A stretch of 64,000 bases of DNA from Centropus unirufus. Its lineage: Eukaryota; Chordata; Aves; Cuculiformes; Centropidae. Positions 39,401 to 54,400 of the stretch are shown one piece after another. The DNA lies in assembly GCA_013397695.1 (NCBI GenBank), contig VYZI01000195.1, forward strand, positions 248,001 to 312,000, read 5' to 3'. Numbering within the stretch: position 1 is the first letter of the stretch; each line of letters starts with the position of its first letter. A model generated the notes under the pieces. That model was given only the letters and a program-made list of their open reading frames with translations. It was not told the DNA's origin and ran no database searches. A program made the translations under genes and the position numbers.

Positions 39401-42400
39401 TGATTGTTCAGTTCTCCATAATATATTAGTACAGACCGGGATTTTAGGGTTAATGATGTTATTATATAGTAAAGTCACTAACTGGCCAGTTCATTTTGGC
39501 AGACTGACTGGTATTCCAGCTGGGACTAAATGCAATATTCTGGATGAAAAGAGATCTCAAAATTAAACTGAAATCAAATTATTTATTGAAATGACATCAT
39601 GAGTAGCTCAGTACATCCTTATGATTCTTCTATTAAAAAATCTATGCACTTGGAAAGCCATCTAGATGCAGGATGAAGAATTAGCAAGCAGTGCAGCATA
39701 AAAGTGGAGCCAGGTGGCTTTGGACTATTGGAAATTCGTTCAACAAGTGCTGATGAAGGAGGGTAGAGTTACATGATGTGAGATTTGTTTGCCTAGAAGG
39801 AGCTATGGAGACAAACAGGTAGACAAAACTAGAATGTAATCTTCGTTTTCACTGACAGAAAGTGGGTTTTGGTCATCTGATCACCATCCTGGTCTGAAAT
39901 CCCGAGTGAAGGTAGGTATGACAATTCTTTTACTGAAAAAAACTTCTTCTGTCTATTGGTGCCTTTGCTGCTTTATTTTGCAGTAAAATGGCAGTTATGT
40001 TTTCATTAGGATTACATAGCAGGATAATTATCATGCAAATGATATTCAGTTTTACTAAGTAAAGTACGGAAGGAAGATAACCCCAAAACTGGAAGCTGTA
40101 ATGATACTGTTTAAACTTGACCAGCGCCTGTAAAAATATAGTTATATCTGCTAAAAAAGTGCCTGTTTCTTGACTTACATGAAAGCTTCCTTCTACTACT
40201 CTTCCAATGTACAACGGCTTTAAAGCAGTCTGAAATGAGCATCTGAAGATCGCATTGCCATGAGGGAATTCTCAGCTAGAAGAAAGTACTACAAGGAAAA
40301 CTTAGCTTGGGGTAAGCTGATACTGCTGGAGTTCCATGATCCTTGGCAATCCTACTTTGGCTTCTCATGACACTCCAGATGTTAATAGACACTAATGGAA
40401 ATGGGAGACTGCTTGAAACTCTTGTAAAGTTTTGCAGCCACCAAGATTCCAAGAAGATCAGCAAATAGAAGCAATTCAAATTGAATTAATTCACATTTTT
40501 TAATTTGTGTTCTTAGCAGGGTCTGATTCCTCTGGAACTGCACTCAAAACTGCTACATCTACTTTTGAGGAATTAGTTTTATGTGTCATGTTGAAAGTTA
40601 TTCAGTTGTCCAGACCAGGAAGATCTCCTGGTATACACTGTGATTACTCTGATGGCGTGCCTCTGTTCCCTTCTATGGTGAGGGAGGTTGTGTAGATGAA
40701 TGGTGCCCATCCAACTCTGGTCTTGGCATTTGGCCAGAAAGAGACCAGAGTATGTTTAGGGAGGGACAAATTGGCTGTTTTCCACGCCTCAAATTTACAT
40801 GTAACTGTAATACACCATGCTGCGGCAGTTGTTAGTGGTTATGTTCAAATGTTCAGCATGGCTCAGTTTACCAGAGTCCCAACACCTTTGTCCTCTTTCT
40901 GAAAAGATGAAATATCTAGCCCACAAAGACAATTTACTTTTCTTTTCAGTGGTTTTTGTACAGGGTTTGATTGGAGGATTGGAGAGCAGTGCTCAGCTTC
41001 GTTCAGCAGATGCAGTTGGTGGTCCTATCTCTGAAGAGTACACTTCCTGAAATGCACCAGCAATCCACTGTGGAGTGCTCCATGTCATGTTGGATGAAAA
41101 AAGAGCAATCATTTATCATACAGATACTGATTTCTTCAAGATCCTGTAGCTGATATGACTGCCAGGGATGACATTCTATCCTAACACTCATACTAGCAGA
41201 TATTTTAGTATCCACCAATCTCCAGTTACAAAGGAACAGCAATATCCGCTTGTCATTTCTTCTTAAAGAGGAATATCAGAAGTGCTGGCATGACTACCCA
41301 AAGTGCTGGAGCATGTGCTTCTAATGAGCATATTCATGGATAATATAAAACATGCTGCATGCAGCATTACACTTAATTATCCCAACTGTATCAAAAAAAT
41401 CAGTATTTCCCCAAAATTCATGATTTTTAACTTTTCTTGCACTTTGCCCATTTTCCGCTTTGTGAGAAAAAGAAGACAATTATGTACAACACTCACCAAG
41501 CCAGGCAGTGTTGGATGTAGACAGACTCAAGCTAATACATCATCTTGGACATCTACTGTGCAACTAAATGTTTATTACAGGACAAGACAACCATTGCTTA
41601 TTATGTCTAAAATTCAGTTGTTAGCCTGTCATGAGATCAGTTTGTGTAGCCTAATGCATTAATTATAGTTATACAACCTCAAAAAACTTGCATATTATTT
41701 TGCTTGTACAATTCAATTTCCAAAGAAAATAACACAGATTATAATTTTTACCATACTTAAGTAGGTCCTTGTTATATTCATATTTTGATCCCAGTAATTT
41801 AGAAGTGATAAATATATGAGAAATATATATCTCTGTTCCCAGATTTGTTGCCTACATCTCTGTATTTGCATCAGTCTACACCATCCTATTCACAGTAATT
41901 ACAGCCCCAGGGAGTTTCACTATAAAACGGGTTCATTTGAAAACAAAAAGCTGTGTAAGTAGGATTGGATATAAATATTCACTGAAAACTGAGGCTATTC
42001 CTGTTTAATGAAAAAATGTTGATTTTTTTATGTATAGTGCATGTAATCTGAAGAAATAGGTACAGTATCAGGCATGGTTGACTTCAGTGATATTATGTCA
42101 TCACTGTTTGATGAAGTCTTGTTGTATTAAGAGCATAGGAAGGACTGAAATGTAGGCAGGAATAAAGAGACTTCCCCGAATGAGCTCCCTGCCATTAAGA
42201 GAAACTACATCATTTAGTTCTTTTGAAGTTTTACCCATTTCCAGTACAAAATGGGTTCAGTTTCTTGCCTTTGCTCTTCTATGGGAATGTAGTTTTAGAA
42301 TTTGACTCACCTTTTGGTTGGAAATCTTCTTTTAATTTGAAGTCTAATATATTCATTGTTAATTTATACATATTTGTTGTTGGGCCAAGGTTACCCTTTA

Positions 42401-45400
42401 CTGTAAATAGTTCTTTCCTTAACCCTACTGCTTTTTGATCCTCCTGCCCAACCTACTGGCAATATGCACACTAATAAAGCAAAACAGAGATGAAGCATGG
42501 GCTCAAGTACTGGCATGCGATGGTCTCTGGAGTCCAATTTTTAACACTATATTTGGCACAGTTTTGGTCCAGTCAGCTTGTGTTCTACAGATCTGAGCTC
42601 AGTCAGAGGAAAAGTACAGGCCAGGATCCGTTTCCAGTAGGCAGTTCCCCTCTTGTTTTGGGGAAGAAAGCTGAGCTGCATAGATGCTAGCCCTCCTCTG
42701 CCACATGCCCTGGAGGCAGAGAATGGGTCCAGGCCTAAAGCTGTGGTTTGGATTGTCTCTTTAAATCAACACACTAAAAATAGTATTCACAAGTTATGTT
42801 GCAAATAAAAAAGTTTGGTAAAACAGGTGTTCAGGAAATTGGCAACCACAGCACCTGTGCAGTAAAAGTCAGCCTTAATTCTAACCTTAATTCTGGAATT
42901 TCCTCCCTTTGGAGGTTTGGAAATGTAATCAAAGCATTCTATTAAAAAAAAAAAAAGGTTAATGCAGAAATGACTTTAATTTGAAGCATTCTCTCCTTCA
43001 CTAGAAGGACTTCTGCTGTGGGGAAGTGAGATCTCACTGTGCCAACAGGAGGTTATGGTACAGTGAGAAATTGTCTGCTTTTGTTATCCTTATTTACTAC
43101 TGTAGGTGAACACTCAACTAAAACTTTTAAACTGTTGAGGAAGGGAGGACGGGGAGACCATGGAGGGCATCATAGACCTCTTGCAGGAGGCAATAGATTT
43201 GTTTTAAATATTCCTTTGAAGATAAAGAGAGAGGAAAGATAGAAAGTTAATTATTTTGCCCCAATTAAAAGGAGTCCATGTGACTGAGGTGTGTTCAGTG
43301 CAGCTGTAGAGAGAGGTCCTTTTCAAAACCGGAGTCACAGTTAGAATGAGAAGAAATGTTTGAAATTAGTTTTTAACAATAGTTTAAATCCCCTGAACTA
43401 GCTGTTCAGTTTGCTGTGTGTTTGCTTGCATAAGAAAACACAAAATAAAGCTTTTGCTGTGATCTTCAGTTTCATTAAGATGACTACTAATCCAAGTACA
43501 AGCCTTGAGCTCTGACAAGACTGATAATCAAGAAATGTGAAGGTGAGATTTTTCCCTCTGCCTCCCAATTTTGCAAATAATTATATACGGAGAGTTGTGA
43601 CACGTACATAAGCCTGAGTCATTCCTCAGACTGGTTTCATGTGTGGTTAACCACTACATTACTCTTCTACTGGATATGAAAATAAGTGCCACTTGTGTGG
43701 TGAAAGGGTGATGTATTTTCCTGTTCTTTCTTCTGATGATTTTGTAAACAGTGGCAATTTTCATTAAATATAGTCAATCTATTAAGTCATTCACTATTTT
43801 TAAAGAGTAGTTATAAGAAAGAAATCTAGTTCAGTATGCTTTCATTTATGAGGTAGCATGAATTCAAAGTATTGTTTTTAGAAGAACGGATTCACGTGAC
43901 CACCCTTTCCCCAGAGTTTCCAGCTCTGGAGGACTGTGCTTAATAACTTGCATTTTATGTCTTTTCTCTGCATCATCCAATACTGTCTAACAGTCATTAT
44001 CCTCAGCTGTTTCTGAAGGATGATTTGCCATGGACTCCCTTAGTCTTAGCCTAGGCAAGTGAGTGAGGGAAAGCGAGAGAAAATGTAATGCAGATATTTT
44101 TATTATCCATTTAGTTTTAGTCTTGTTCAAATCTTCTGAAGTTATTCCTCAAAGATTGTATTGCTATAGATTTCATAAGCTAACTATGCTTCTATATTGT
44201 AAAATATAAGTAATTTTTATTTTAAACAAATTACCTTTCAATATAATTTACTTTTGTTATTTAATTACTGTAGAATTTAAAAAGACCACATCATATATTT
44301 TTGGGGCTTCATTAGCTGCTGCGTATATAACTTACCTTTTCTCTAATAATTTAGCATTTTCAGTGCCTTTTTCTAGGAAAATCCTACTATGACTTAGATA
44401 AATTCCATTCACTATACTTTATCATAGATTACCCTCTTAAAAATAGGCTGAAAGAAGGTGTGTTTGTTCTGATGGACGGGAGCTGAACTTATATAGTGAT
44501 GTGGACAGCACACTTCAGGCCACTTCTGGGAATTATGCAGTTAAATCTGAAGGAAACCAGCTGCTAAAAATTGCTGTCAACAAATTCTGCTGCCCCTAAT
44601 GGCAGGTTTTCCTCAGGAGCTTTAGCTCCCTGTGCTAGAACGACCCTTCCCTTCCCCCCTCTCAGACTGAGCTTTAACCATCCCCCTTCCCTCTATGTCT
44701 GTCTGTGTAGAAGGAGAAGCATATCCTTACCAACTCCTTTCGTTCTGGCCCTGGCCCCAGAATTGGTTGCTGTGCCCTTGGCAGCACAAGATCCTGGAGC
44801 TCTGGAGCTGTACGCTGCAGCTAGTGACAAGTAGACAGCTTTGAGTTGCCTTCCTCATCTTCTGTAATATGTTTACTTTTTCAACACCTTCATTTTCTCT
44901 ATAAAATTAAATATTAAATCCAATTCTAAAAGGCACAAATCACAAATGTGGGAAAAAAGTACTTTGCTTTAGTGTTTGAAATAACAGGTTTTCAGTGAAA
45001 AAAAGCTTTGCAAATGAAATAAACCAAGATCAGCTGTGCATTTTAATATTTCAAAGATACTTGCAGCTGTGCAAAAATGTAGAAATGGTAGTTGCTTCAC
45101 CATACACCCTGCAGCAATAGAGAAGTGTTGAGGCACAAAAGCCTCCTAAGTTCTCACCTTTAAGAATGAATGGCTTAAAAAAGGTCATTCATTTTGAATA
45201 CCAGTAAAGAAGGCTTATATTGAAGAACGCAAAATCTGTTTTATTGAAAAGGGGAAAAGATCTTGGTTTGCTTGGTCTGGTTGGCCAAAGCCTAAAACAT
45301 ACTTTTCTGTGGAGGTCAAGGAACTAAAGAGGTAAAGCAGAAACAATATAAGGTAGTAATATTCACACAAGGACATGTAGGTATAAACTTGCCAACAGCC

Positions 45401-48400
45401 AGCTTAACCTGGAAAAAAAGCAAGCCACACAGCCTGATATGCTGGATTGGACTTCTAAAAGGAGCAGAGAGAAGAAATCGTACCTACATTGGGCTTCATC
45501 TGTGTGTGAAGGGGATGATACGTGGTATTTGTAGGAGAAAATAGCAGGTGATGAGCTGGAGAACAAAGTAATCTCTTGCTGTCCTGTCAGAAGGGGGATA
45601 GTAATCCTAACTGCCTGGTGAATACTAATGCATTAAATTCTTTAATCTCTGGTTTCCAAGTATGCCCCTGTAGACAGGTATGTGATGCCTCTCTACAACA
45701 TTGACAAACATTTCCCTCTTATGCATTGTCACTGATGTTCTTTAAATTCTATTTGTTCTTTCAGCAATAGAATCACCTGACATGATTTTTATGTAGGATG
45801 CAGTGAGTGATACAAAGGAGATTTTGCCCTAGCCTATAGAACGTAGTGGCACAACTCTTCATTACTGTAAGGATCGATAGGTGTTGTAAGTTCTTCATAG
45901 GACATACGTTACCATACTGTGAATCCAGAAAATCCCCTCATTACATAGCAAACGTAAGTTACAAATGGAATATATTATCTTGAAAGGATCTGGGAATGTC
46001 TTAAACTTGACTTTTTACATGACAATAATGTTGACAAGAAGTGATCTTTCAAAACGTGTGTGAATGTGTCCATAAATTTATGATAAGATGGACTGATCCT
46101 TTGCTTGTGCTGTGATGCAGGCTAGAGCCTCAGCATTTTAAAACCCTTCTCTCTGTGCTTTCTTTTTTGTCTAGAGGAGATACAAAGAGTCAGGCTTTGG
46201 ATGTTTCAGACATACTTACATATCCTCAAGCAGACCTACCTATTTCAGTGCTCTGAGAAGGTGAAAGGGTACTGGAAACAGAACTAAGAATGGTCTTGGA
46301 ATCTGATCCTATATCTCACCCAGAAGAGAAATGTTATGGGGCAGGTTTTGTAATGGGTCTCACCTCTGTTTTACAAAACCTGCACTAAATGTTAACCAAA
46401 GCATGGGATTAGAAAGGACTACACTCAATTTTCATAAATCTATCTTCACAATTGCCTGTTTTCCTGGGGTAAGCAGAGTTATGAAAAAGGACTACAAACT
46501 TAAATGAGCTAGAGCAAAATATATTCATCCTATTGTAGATTCCTTTAGCTATTTGAAGTTCTGTTTTCAAGCAATTTAGACCCTGTAATGGATTTTCTTG
46601 CATGGAAAACTCATGAAAATAATTTCATATGCTTGATCTTTTTCCATTTTTCTTTTTAAGACAAATCTAAAAGTACATATATATAATTTTATATATGCTA
46701 TTCTCTATATGTGCGTCCATGTATTCATTTCTAATTGCTATTCCTGTGCGTGCCACAATAATAAATTAGGTCTTTGGCCAGCGATTCCAACAATTTCATT
46801 TTACTCAGTGGAAATATTCTTGATTTATATATATAGTCACATGATCAGAATTTGACCTTCTGTTTAGTTTTTTGTTATGCTGTATGTACAATAACAGTAT
46901 AATGAACTCGTGCCATTTCAATGGCTGTGCTGACATTAACAAATGGTCCTGGAACACAGTAAAGATTCCTCAGCAAGATAAGATACTATAAATTTAGCTA
47001 CTAAAGCACTGCAAGTGATGATGCCGAGGTTTGATTTTTAAACAGAATAGCTGGGTTAATCCAATCTCCATTGAATGCACAAAGGAAGAATTCATGGTAA
47101 TTAGGAAGAGACAAATGGCACCATTCGCTTTTGGAATTCTGGGCGCACATAAGCGTCCAGTAACCACTTTAGGTCTCTAGGTTTCTTACTTCGCAGAAAA
47201 GGAATTATATACAAGGGGAACTTGCATACTAGAAGGAGGCTCCACTGTGTCTCCAGGCAAACAGAGCATCTAACAGGATGAGTGGAAGCAGGTTTATAAA
47301 ATCATACAGGGAACTGGAAACAACCTCGTTACCTAATATGTTCCATTTTCATTTTACACTTTTCTTGTATCTGAGTTAAATGTTCTAACACCTCCTGTCA
47401 GGTTTCTATGAATCAACAATTTAGCCCAGAAAAACCTGTGTTTTTTCATTTCATAAAACTCTTTGGCTTTCTCTAGATTAGAAACTGCAAAAAATGTCGT
47501 TTCTTTTCTGAGACTTGTATTCTCTGGGAGAACTTTAGCAATCTGCTAAAATACGAGCTGAACATGAACAACCTGCGAGTGAATCTGTTCTGCTTTGTAG
47601 AGGTACATACAGAACTGCAAATGCTCTAAAGCTTTCAGAACCATGATAATGGAAGTGAGAGGTGAAGGAGAAAGGTGGGTATATTGTCTCTGCTTTCCAG
47701 ATGCAGCAAAGGAAAGCTTCTAATGACGGGAAACAAAAGGAAGCAGGATGAACTTGCCTTTCTGGAGGGGTGGTGAAAGTGGTGGGTCTACTGTCTAGTA
47801 GTTTTTTAAATGAGACTAGCAGTTTAAGCTCAGGTCTACTTGTATGTTGAAGAACTGACTTTAGGGGGGTGTCCCTGGAAATGTCATCAAATCTACAAAT
47901 CAGAAAACTCTCCACCCCTCCCCTATTTTTTAGAAAAGGTAGGAAATTCTTTACCAAAAGTGTGATTATTAAACCATATTTTATGAATATTTCAGAATTT
48001 AATAAATGGGACATGTGCTGTGCCTGTCGAAGTCACACTCATGTCTTTGATGAATTAATTGTACTGAATCTCTAATTATATGTCCATCTACTGTTTCTCC
48101 CTTCATTAAATGTGGGGGACATATGCATTAAGAGGCAAAATGTCCTGACTAGCTAATTCACAACTAAGGATTAATTTGGCATTTCCAAAGATTCTTAGTC
48201 CTTGCTTTTGCATTCTAAAAATATTTTAATAAAGCAGGATAGCATTGGGTTTAGTAGTTCATAGGCTGGAAAATGCATACCAGAACAGCTGTAATCTCTT
48301 CAAATGGTTTAAAAAGATAACTCAAGCTTTGTAATTCTGGAGGCTCCTTATACAGTGACACTTCATATTAGTGTTTCTTGAGGAAGCAGAGATAATAAAG

Positions 48401-51400
48401 TTGCTTTACTCAGAACATAGTTTCCCTCCCTGTGTATGTATTTATAATATTTAATCCAGTCTCTAAGTATGTATCACTTACTACAAACAAAAAAGTTGAA
48501 GTATGTTAATTATCACACAGATTTATTAGCGTTTTTGAACGGAGTAAAAACAGAGGAGGAGAGGAAAATGAATGGAATATGATAACATAAATGCACCAAA
48601 AGGAATTAATTGCCTTCTGTGTCAAATGCAGTTTGAAATGTCTCCTGAGTACCAAGAGTGCTTTTTGCAAAAGATCATTAAATCAATGTATTTTAAGTCT
48701 TGCTTGTATGTTGATATTCTGTCTTAGTTTTTGAATCTTACACTTTCATCCTGGTATACAAATTATTTGAATTTTTAAAATGCAACATAATAAGCCCTGA
48801 CATTTTAAAGAATCCTATTGAAGGCTTACATTCAGGTGGCCTAAATTCCAGTACTCACCCATATGCTTATCTCAGACTGCTTATGTACTAGGAAAGATTC
48901 CTTATATGTAGCGTACAGATCTGCTTAATATTTGGTCCTGCTTGCTCTTGAATTTGGAGTTAGAAACTCCTCAGCCAGAAATGGAGTATTTATCCCTATA
49001 ATTTTCAACTTTTATTCATTGGAAATAATCCTTCTGTAACTCTTGTGTTAGTATTCAGCTTCTGTTAGGAGTAATCACATAAGCATTTATTGTGTTAGAT
49101 CCTTGGATCGTGGTTACAAGTCAGTTCTGGTATAGAAGTTTAAAATGTACTACAGTCTAGCTATTATTTGCATGCACTGAAATGGGAAAGAAAAGGTGAG
49201 ATAAAACATGTTTCTTTTGATTTAAGCCTGTAATACCAGACCATTTGAGAAGGATCATGTGTTTCCAGGAATTCACCCAGAAAAATAATCACCTGAACAT
49301 ACCAGTTGCCCATATCTAGAAAATGAAGTGTTCTCACATGAATATGCTCTTTAAACTCTGCAGTGATTACAGCTTGGGAGTAGAGAGGAAAAGGCATATT
49401 CAGACATCCTCTCCTAGATCTGCAAAAGTCTTCTTGTGAAGCACTGAGAAAATGATTAAAAGCCTAATTTTAATAGCAAAATTTTGTAATAAGAAGCTAC
49501 ACATTTTGTTCATACTGTCTTTCATGATACTTTATATATGAGGAATTTTTAATTAAATATTACCTCCTGAAATTACTTAAAAAGATATTCAGTTAAGGAC
49601 TGAAGCAGCCTAAGTATTTGATTCTACTCCCATTGAAAATTTACTTTCTTGACTTCCATCGAAGCAGGATTATGCTCATGATATTGATTTTGCTTGCCCT
49701 TCTGGTCAGTTTTATCATTGATTTGCCTTTGGATCAGGTTTTAAGCAGGTTTCAGGTCCACACTCACTGCAGATCTGGAAGGAAATGCACTCTGATCTTT
49801 TTTTTTCGTCCCCATAGCAAGGACTGGTGAAAAAGACACTTCAGACGTGAATTATAATCTTCTTCAAAAATCGACAAGCCTTCTTTCTGATGTCCCAGAA
49901 TAAAGGCTTTGTATATGTTATGATGAAAATAGTGTAATTAGTGTCATATTCTAAAGCCAGCTTGAGGAAACTCCTGTTTCGGTTATTGGGAACTCCAAGA
50001 TGCTGACTTGCTGCTTCTGTCCAAGAGACACCAACGAGTCTTCTAAAGACATTAGAAAGGAACTACTGTATCAGAGGCATGTGTCGATACTTACTAGAAT
50101 TAATGGAATGTATCCTCAAGCTATGCTGGTCTTCATGTCTCAGTAAAGAGGCCCCACCTGCAACAGACTTTCTGTTGAAAACCTAACGGAACAAAATACC
50201 TGTTGTCACAAGAACTGGACTTTAACTGCCTGGTTATATTGTTTTGATTTATGGTACTTAGGAGTTCATTCCCTCTGGCAGAGACTCCAACAAGAAAATC
50301 TCCATCTCCTCTTTCAGATATATTTCTTTAAAAGAAATGTAATCTTCTTCTCCTTGAATTTTACAAAACAGCAGCCAGAACCTTAGCCAGTGGAAACTGG
50401 CCTCCTGTATTGACTATGACAGAACTTTGATAATTAACTCTCACTGTTTACCTGGCCTATGATTTTTTACTTTCAAAAATGCAGAGGGCTTTTTTCAAGG
50501 ACTACAAAAGCTTAGCTTGACCTTGAAAATTACATACACACAAGAGCAATGAGAAACACCTGTGTTCGTTCTTAATCCCTTACCGGTTTAAAATTTAAAC
50601 AAGTTTTTTGAAAATAGTTTAAGACAATGATAAACACTTTGATGGGACTAAAAACATTTCCATTTTTTTCTTTTTTTTCTGACATCTTCAATTCCATTTT
50701 AGCCAAGTTTAAATACATAAGTGCTAGGCTAACTTTGCACTGGGGAATAGAGGAAGGTATACACTGAGAAAGATATTTTGGTGTTTGTCTTATTGCTGTC
50801 TAAGTAGGCTGAGAGTAATAAACAAACAAACAAACAAACAAATAAATAAATAAAACAGTTGACCTGGTAAAAGATTCCTGGATAAATTGTAAGTTTATCT
50901 AATCATTGTCCTCCATCTAAGAAAAAAACCTGCTCTACAATCATGCTGTCTTTTCCTCCCATGTTTTCCATTCTTTTACATTTTCCAGTTAAAATAATTT
51001 TATCGCTCAGCTGGCCTTTAGCACCTGCTTACTTTCCTTGGCAGTGGCAATGATATGTGTCTGACAGTATTTATTGCCCATTAACAGTAGTTGAGTTGCC
51101 TGACATGAATATTTGGGACTTTCACTTCATTATCCTGTTCAGCATTTAAATTGTTCTCCCAGTTTCCAAATCAGCCCTGCTAGGCTATAATCAGTTGTAT
51201 CATAGATTACTTCTGTCCATGCCTTATTTCTGCAGCACAGGCAGCTCTTTGCAGGGTGACTTCTGTAGTCAAAGAAGCATAGAATTATTTCACACATCTA
51301 GTTAGGGAGAACAAGCAACATCCTTCTAGTTGTTTTAGGGCTAAGTGCCTGGAGCTAACAGGAGGAAAAATATCATGGTTTAATGCAGTGGAGTGATTCT

Positions 51401-54400
51401 CCAGACATGGCTCTTCTCAGACAGGACCAAGTGACTTGTCTTGTTCCAGTAACAGGTGGCCATAGCACAGCTGCTTGCAGGGATCATCCTGCACTTGTCT
51501 GATCACTCCTACCTTGTCCTCTCTATGCTGGAGGGGAGACCATGTAAATTGTGAAGACTTCCAGCAGTGGGAGGAGGAAGACAAGGCATGGAAACCAAGG
51601 TAATTCCTGGCCATAAGCCCTTTCCTCTCTCCTCCCCTGGAGATGACTGCACTGCACTCACACCAGCATGGTTTTACCTTCATCCTCCAGAAGGACAGTA
51701 TCAATGGCGTATGTCCATTTCTCATGTGAAGGTAGATTTTGCTGCACCAAAGATGAAGGTAGAATGTGATTTCACTTGCACAGCTGAAGTTTTTACCAAC
51801 AAACATTTTTCTTTGTGTATAGCTGGGTGAAAAGACCATGGACACTCCTGTATTGAATGTAGGTTGTGTTTGCCTGAGTCTTTTGGAGCTGTGCAGTTGT
51901 GCAGTTTTGAATCTAGCTCTCAATTGTACTCGCTAGATACATGTTGACTTGGGTTCTAGAGCAGCTTTTGTTCATGTGTACTAGTTTTGATCTGCATGAA
52001 ATTTTATCAGAACCTTTTCTCCAGGAACTTACAGATGTTCTCTGAGACCTAGTGGGAGTCCAAACCACTGTCCAGCCCTCAGATCAATTATGAATCGCAG
52101 GCATGATGGAGATGTTCAATTCAAGGCATCATTTCAGATCTAGTTTGAGGGATAAGCCCTCAAACACGCATTATGTGGATGTAGGGGCAACAGCAGCTTC
52201 ATTGTGCTGATCTGCCTTTGTTTGATGAATCGCATGTAAATGTACACTTAGCTGTCTACAGAGAGATTTATGGGCTCTCAGCATTTTCCATGGAACTAGC
52301 CCAGAGCTAGGAGGAGGAAGGGCTAAATATTCTGTGGGAACACCTAGAGGCCTCTATTTTATAGAGTTGTTTGGTGGGAATGCTGCTTCATGCCATCATT
52401 TCCTAGGAAGTGAAAAGCACTGTACAAAATGGATGCATTTTTAGACACTCTTCCTTCACTGCACAGTTGGTGCTCTAACTTTGATCGGCTCTTGAACTTG
52501 CCAGTGAGCATAAAAAGCTCAGAGGTGTAGCCTTTATGTACCATTTGAATCTTGTTTATTGTTTGAGCCCAAAGTGATGAAAGTGAAGAATTCCGTTACT
52601 GAATGAAAAGACAGTAAGTTATAAGAAAATGTTTTTGTTGTCTGGATAATTAAGCTCAGCTGCTCGATTCTTGAATACCTCTGGTGCTTCCCTCCTGAAT
52701 AGTGATACAAATAATGCCATTTTTCTATCTTTATCTAGGAAATAGTTATATTTAATGTTACACACATATATTAAACATATGCAGAATAAAATATAGACTT
52801 TTTCTTACATTATTTCTGTTACAGTGTAATTACTTTATAAAATTCTGATTGCATAGACTATACAAGATGAAAGAAAAAGACCCCACCCAGGGAAAAAAAA
52901 CCAAAACAAATGGAGTAAGAATAAACTTTCTTTTAACTTTAACTGATGTTTGTTTGTTTTGATTTTCTGTTGTAATCAGTGAATGAATTCCAACTATTTT
53001 CAGTCTTCACACTTATTTCTCACACTGCGCTACAGTTAAGTAGGCAATGTTTTCTTTGAAAGTTTTTCTCCTTTTGGATGTTTTATATAGTTCATATGAT
53101 TATATAAATGCATTTTGTGCACATGTTAAATATTGCATATTATATGTTTTATATATACATAGGTTGTATATGTTATAGATTATAAATTTTGCATTTTAAA
53201 TGTATCTTAAATATATAAAGTTTTATATCATTTTCATCCTTACAGTCTACACACACAAGAGGAGAGAATCAAGTACTGTAATGTCATGCATCAAATATGG
53301 CATAAAATCTCAACCAGTGACATGACTATAGTTCAGCAAATTGTATTTCCTTTGAATGGGTCTTATTGATAACAACTTCATAGCCATTTGAAATCAGAGA
53401 ATCACAATACTTTTGTAATCTGTTTTGATGGAAAAATCACACCATGTCCCTAGAACAGTCAGACATTTTGGGAAAAGAAGTATTGCTCTTGCATGTTCAA
53501 TACTGTTTGACTGAGCATCCTGTGTTTTTTTTTCAAATGAACAAGGAAGTATGAATTCTATCTATAAGAACTTACTCACTGGACAAGAGATATATTCCAA
53601 TGCATTGTCACTTTCTCCATTTCAACTTTAACTGTGCAGATTTATCAAAAGTAAGGAAATCTTTGAGTTTACGGAGAAACTGATGAGTTTACTGGTATCA
53701 TTCTCCAGCACTTGACCACTCAGTGCGAGAGTGTACCTCAATATAAACTCCTTACAGGTAAGACTTCATTCTTCTGTCATTGTGAATACTTTCACTTCCT
53801 TTTGAAGACAAACACTCTTTGATGTTGGTGACATTAGCAAGGGTGTTACCAGTGTCTCCCAGAACTGAATACACAATCATAAGGGTCATATTATGAAGGC
53901 GGGTGAAACTACTGGAGTCCTACTTGTTGCACATTTTAATTCTCAATATAGTTCTCTCTGAAAGCTAAGACAACTCTTATCTTTAGATTAATAGAAACAC
54001 TGCAAAGACATTGCATTATAGAAAAAGAACTATACAGCTATATAGCTTTACTTTTAAATTCTGACTAGTTTAGCTTAATACTTTAATGTTGTTTTAGATA
54101 TAACTGCTTTTTACATTAACTCACATTTGGTAGATTTTGTAGAGGCTTCATGTTTTTAAAAAAGCATTTAAGCAAGCTAATTATTCATAATTGGCATAGA
54201 GCAAAAGGAGAAAATGCAGCAAACTTAGGATACAAATATTGACCTATGTTTTTGACAAGACACTGTTTCCTGCATTTTAAATGTTTTTAAGGAGCTTAGA
54301 AAGGGCAAGGAGCAAGAGTGCTGTGTTTGCCTGATGCTAACAAGTCCAGAAGCCTTTCTTTTCCTAAATAAGTGTATACAGTACTGCTGTTTACAGTGCT

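Noticed and set aside
47535..48014. 159-codon minus-strand open frame
   Set aside because: Composition and translation resemble random intergenic sequence, with no motif recognised.
51417..51923. 168-codon minus-strand open frame
   Set aside because: No recognisable domain or family, and no splice or promoter context. An overlapping plus-strand frame is also open; likely chance.
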